Below, piece after piece: positions 63,495 to 64,000 of a stretch of 64,000 nt of DNA. A model generated the notes under the pieces. It worked only from the letters and a program-made list of their open reading frames with translations, did not search any database and was not told where the DNA came from. Both the position numbers and the translations under genes were made by a program. This stretch comes from Paraburkholderia phenoliruptrix (GTDB lineage Bacteria > Pseudomonadota > Gammaproteobacteria > Burkholderiales > Burkholderiaceae): assembly GCF_019511605.1 (NCBI RefSeq), contig NZ_JAEUAV010000031.1:1-64000 (forward strand), given 5' to 3'. Within the stretch, counting starts at the first letter, position 1. Every line of letters starts with the position of its first letter.

Positions 63495-64000
63495 TTAGAA
63501 GTTGCCGAGGAACCAGTCCTTCATGCGCGTGAACACCTGGCCCATCGAGCCCGACTGCACCGCGACCTTGCGGCCGCGCATGCGCTGCGAGCGTCCTTCG
63601 ACGAGCAGGCCCATTGCCGTCGAATAGCGCGGATTGCGCACCACGTCGGCGAGACCGCCCGCATACTCGGGCACGCCGATACGCACTGGCTTGAGGAAAA
63701 TGTCCTCGCCCAGTTCGACCATGCCGAGCATCATCGACGCGCCGCCCGTCAGCACGACGCCCGAGCTCAGCAGTTCCTCGTAACCCGACTCGCGCACCAC
63801 CTGCTGCACGAGCGAAAACAGTTCTTCGACACGCGGCTCGATCACCGCTGCCAGCGCCTGGCGCGACAGCGTGCGCGGACCGCGCTCGCCGAGGCCCGGC
63901 ACCTCGATCATTTCGTCCGGATCGGCGAGCGCCTGCTTGGCGATGCCGTAATCCACCTTGATGTCTTCCGCATCCGGCGTCGGCGTGCGCAAGGCCATCG
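63495..64000 (-). CDS. ftsA: Cell division protein FtsA (C-terminal part, cut by window end)
   Basis: Actin-like protein that tethers FtsZ to the membrane. The visible 168 residues or so cover the C-terminal half: RTLSRQALAAVIEPRVEELF, GVVLTGGASMMLGMVELGED (nucleotide-binding loop), and a terminal amphipathic membrane helix (GQVFTRMKDWFLGNF). The N-terminal part lies beyond base 64000; the apparent start MALRTP is internal. It belongs to the division and cell wall cluster that probably continues upstream on this strand. Confidence 0.96.
   Translation of the reverse strand, partial: MALRTPTPDAEDIKVDYGIAKQALADPDEMIEVPGLGERGPRTLSRQALAAVIEPRVEELFSLVQQVVRESGYEELLSSGVVLTGGASMMLGMVELGEDIFLKPVRIGVPEYAGGLADVVRNPRYSTAMGLLVEGRSQRMRGRKVAVQSGSMGQVFTRMKDWFLGNF

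Overview
The window looks like a stretch of the main chromosome of a Burkholderiaceae bacterium, most likely Paraburkholderia. The support is the high GC content, GC-rich wobble positions, and gene orders familiar from that group: ftsA-ftsZ-peroxiredoxin-lpxC-dciA-secA-argJ; pilB/C/D-coaE-zapD-yacG beside mutT; rplU-rpmA-obgE-proB; nrdA-nrdB with an alanine/lysine-rich H1-like protein nearby. The genus call is inference from remembered synteny and protein similarity; no search was run.

Layout. 1-518: the edge of an IS256-like element, then a 7-bp CAGCACC tandem array. 519-11002 (all minus strand): a sugar operon, read from an IclR regulator through dgoK, dgoA, an SDR dehydrogenase, araF, araG, araH, a second SDR, an SMP-30 lactonase and galM. 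It joins an L-arabinose-type ABC importer to the kinase and aldolase of the oxidative (De Ley-Doudoroff) D-galactose route; no sugar-acid dehydratase lies in the window. 11265-11930: a roughly 670-bp inverted-repeat element with nested hairpins. 11980-17934 (minus): mpl, yqiA-like hydrolase, RNase II-like nuclease, aroE, mtgA. 18204-26527 (plus): a conserved protein of unknown function, a TlpA thioredoxin, aroQ, accB, accC, prmA, a zinc-ribbon/DUF3426 protein, tpx, a PfkB kinase and a glycine-zipper lipoprotein.

26845-35278 (minus): H1-like protein, nrdB, nrdA, ampD, a PP0621-type protein and a CcsA-like protein. 35359-37396 (plus): ffh, hpt. 37505-39853 (minus): marC, proS. 40164-41564 (plus): rppH and a CNP1-like lipoprotein. 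41843-45023 (minus): proB, obgE, rpmA, rplU. 45261-53691 (plus): ispB, tRNA-Pro(CGG), a CNNM/CBS protein, the pilB-pilC-pilD pilus triad, coaE, zapD, yacG. 53825-59371 (minus): mutT, a DUF815 ATPase, argJ, secA. 59662-60147 (plus): dciA. 60232-64000 (minus): lpxC, a peroxiredoxin, ftsZ, and ftsA cut by the window end.

The strongest signals beyond ordinary annotation are two. The first is the control region 310-440 bp upstream of nrdA: a promoter overlapping a pair of NrdR-like boxes, followed by five DnaA-box-like 9-mers at exactly 12-bp intervals. The second is the inverted-repeat element at 11265-11930, whose two hairpins differ by a compensatory base-pair change. Most other genes are core housekeeping genes, and several are coupled by 4-bp start/stop overlaps.
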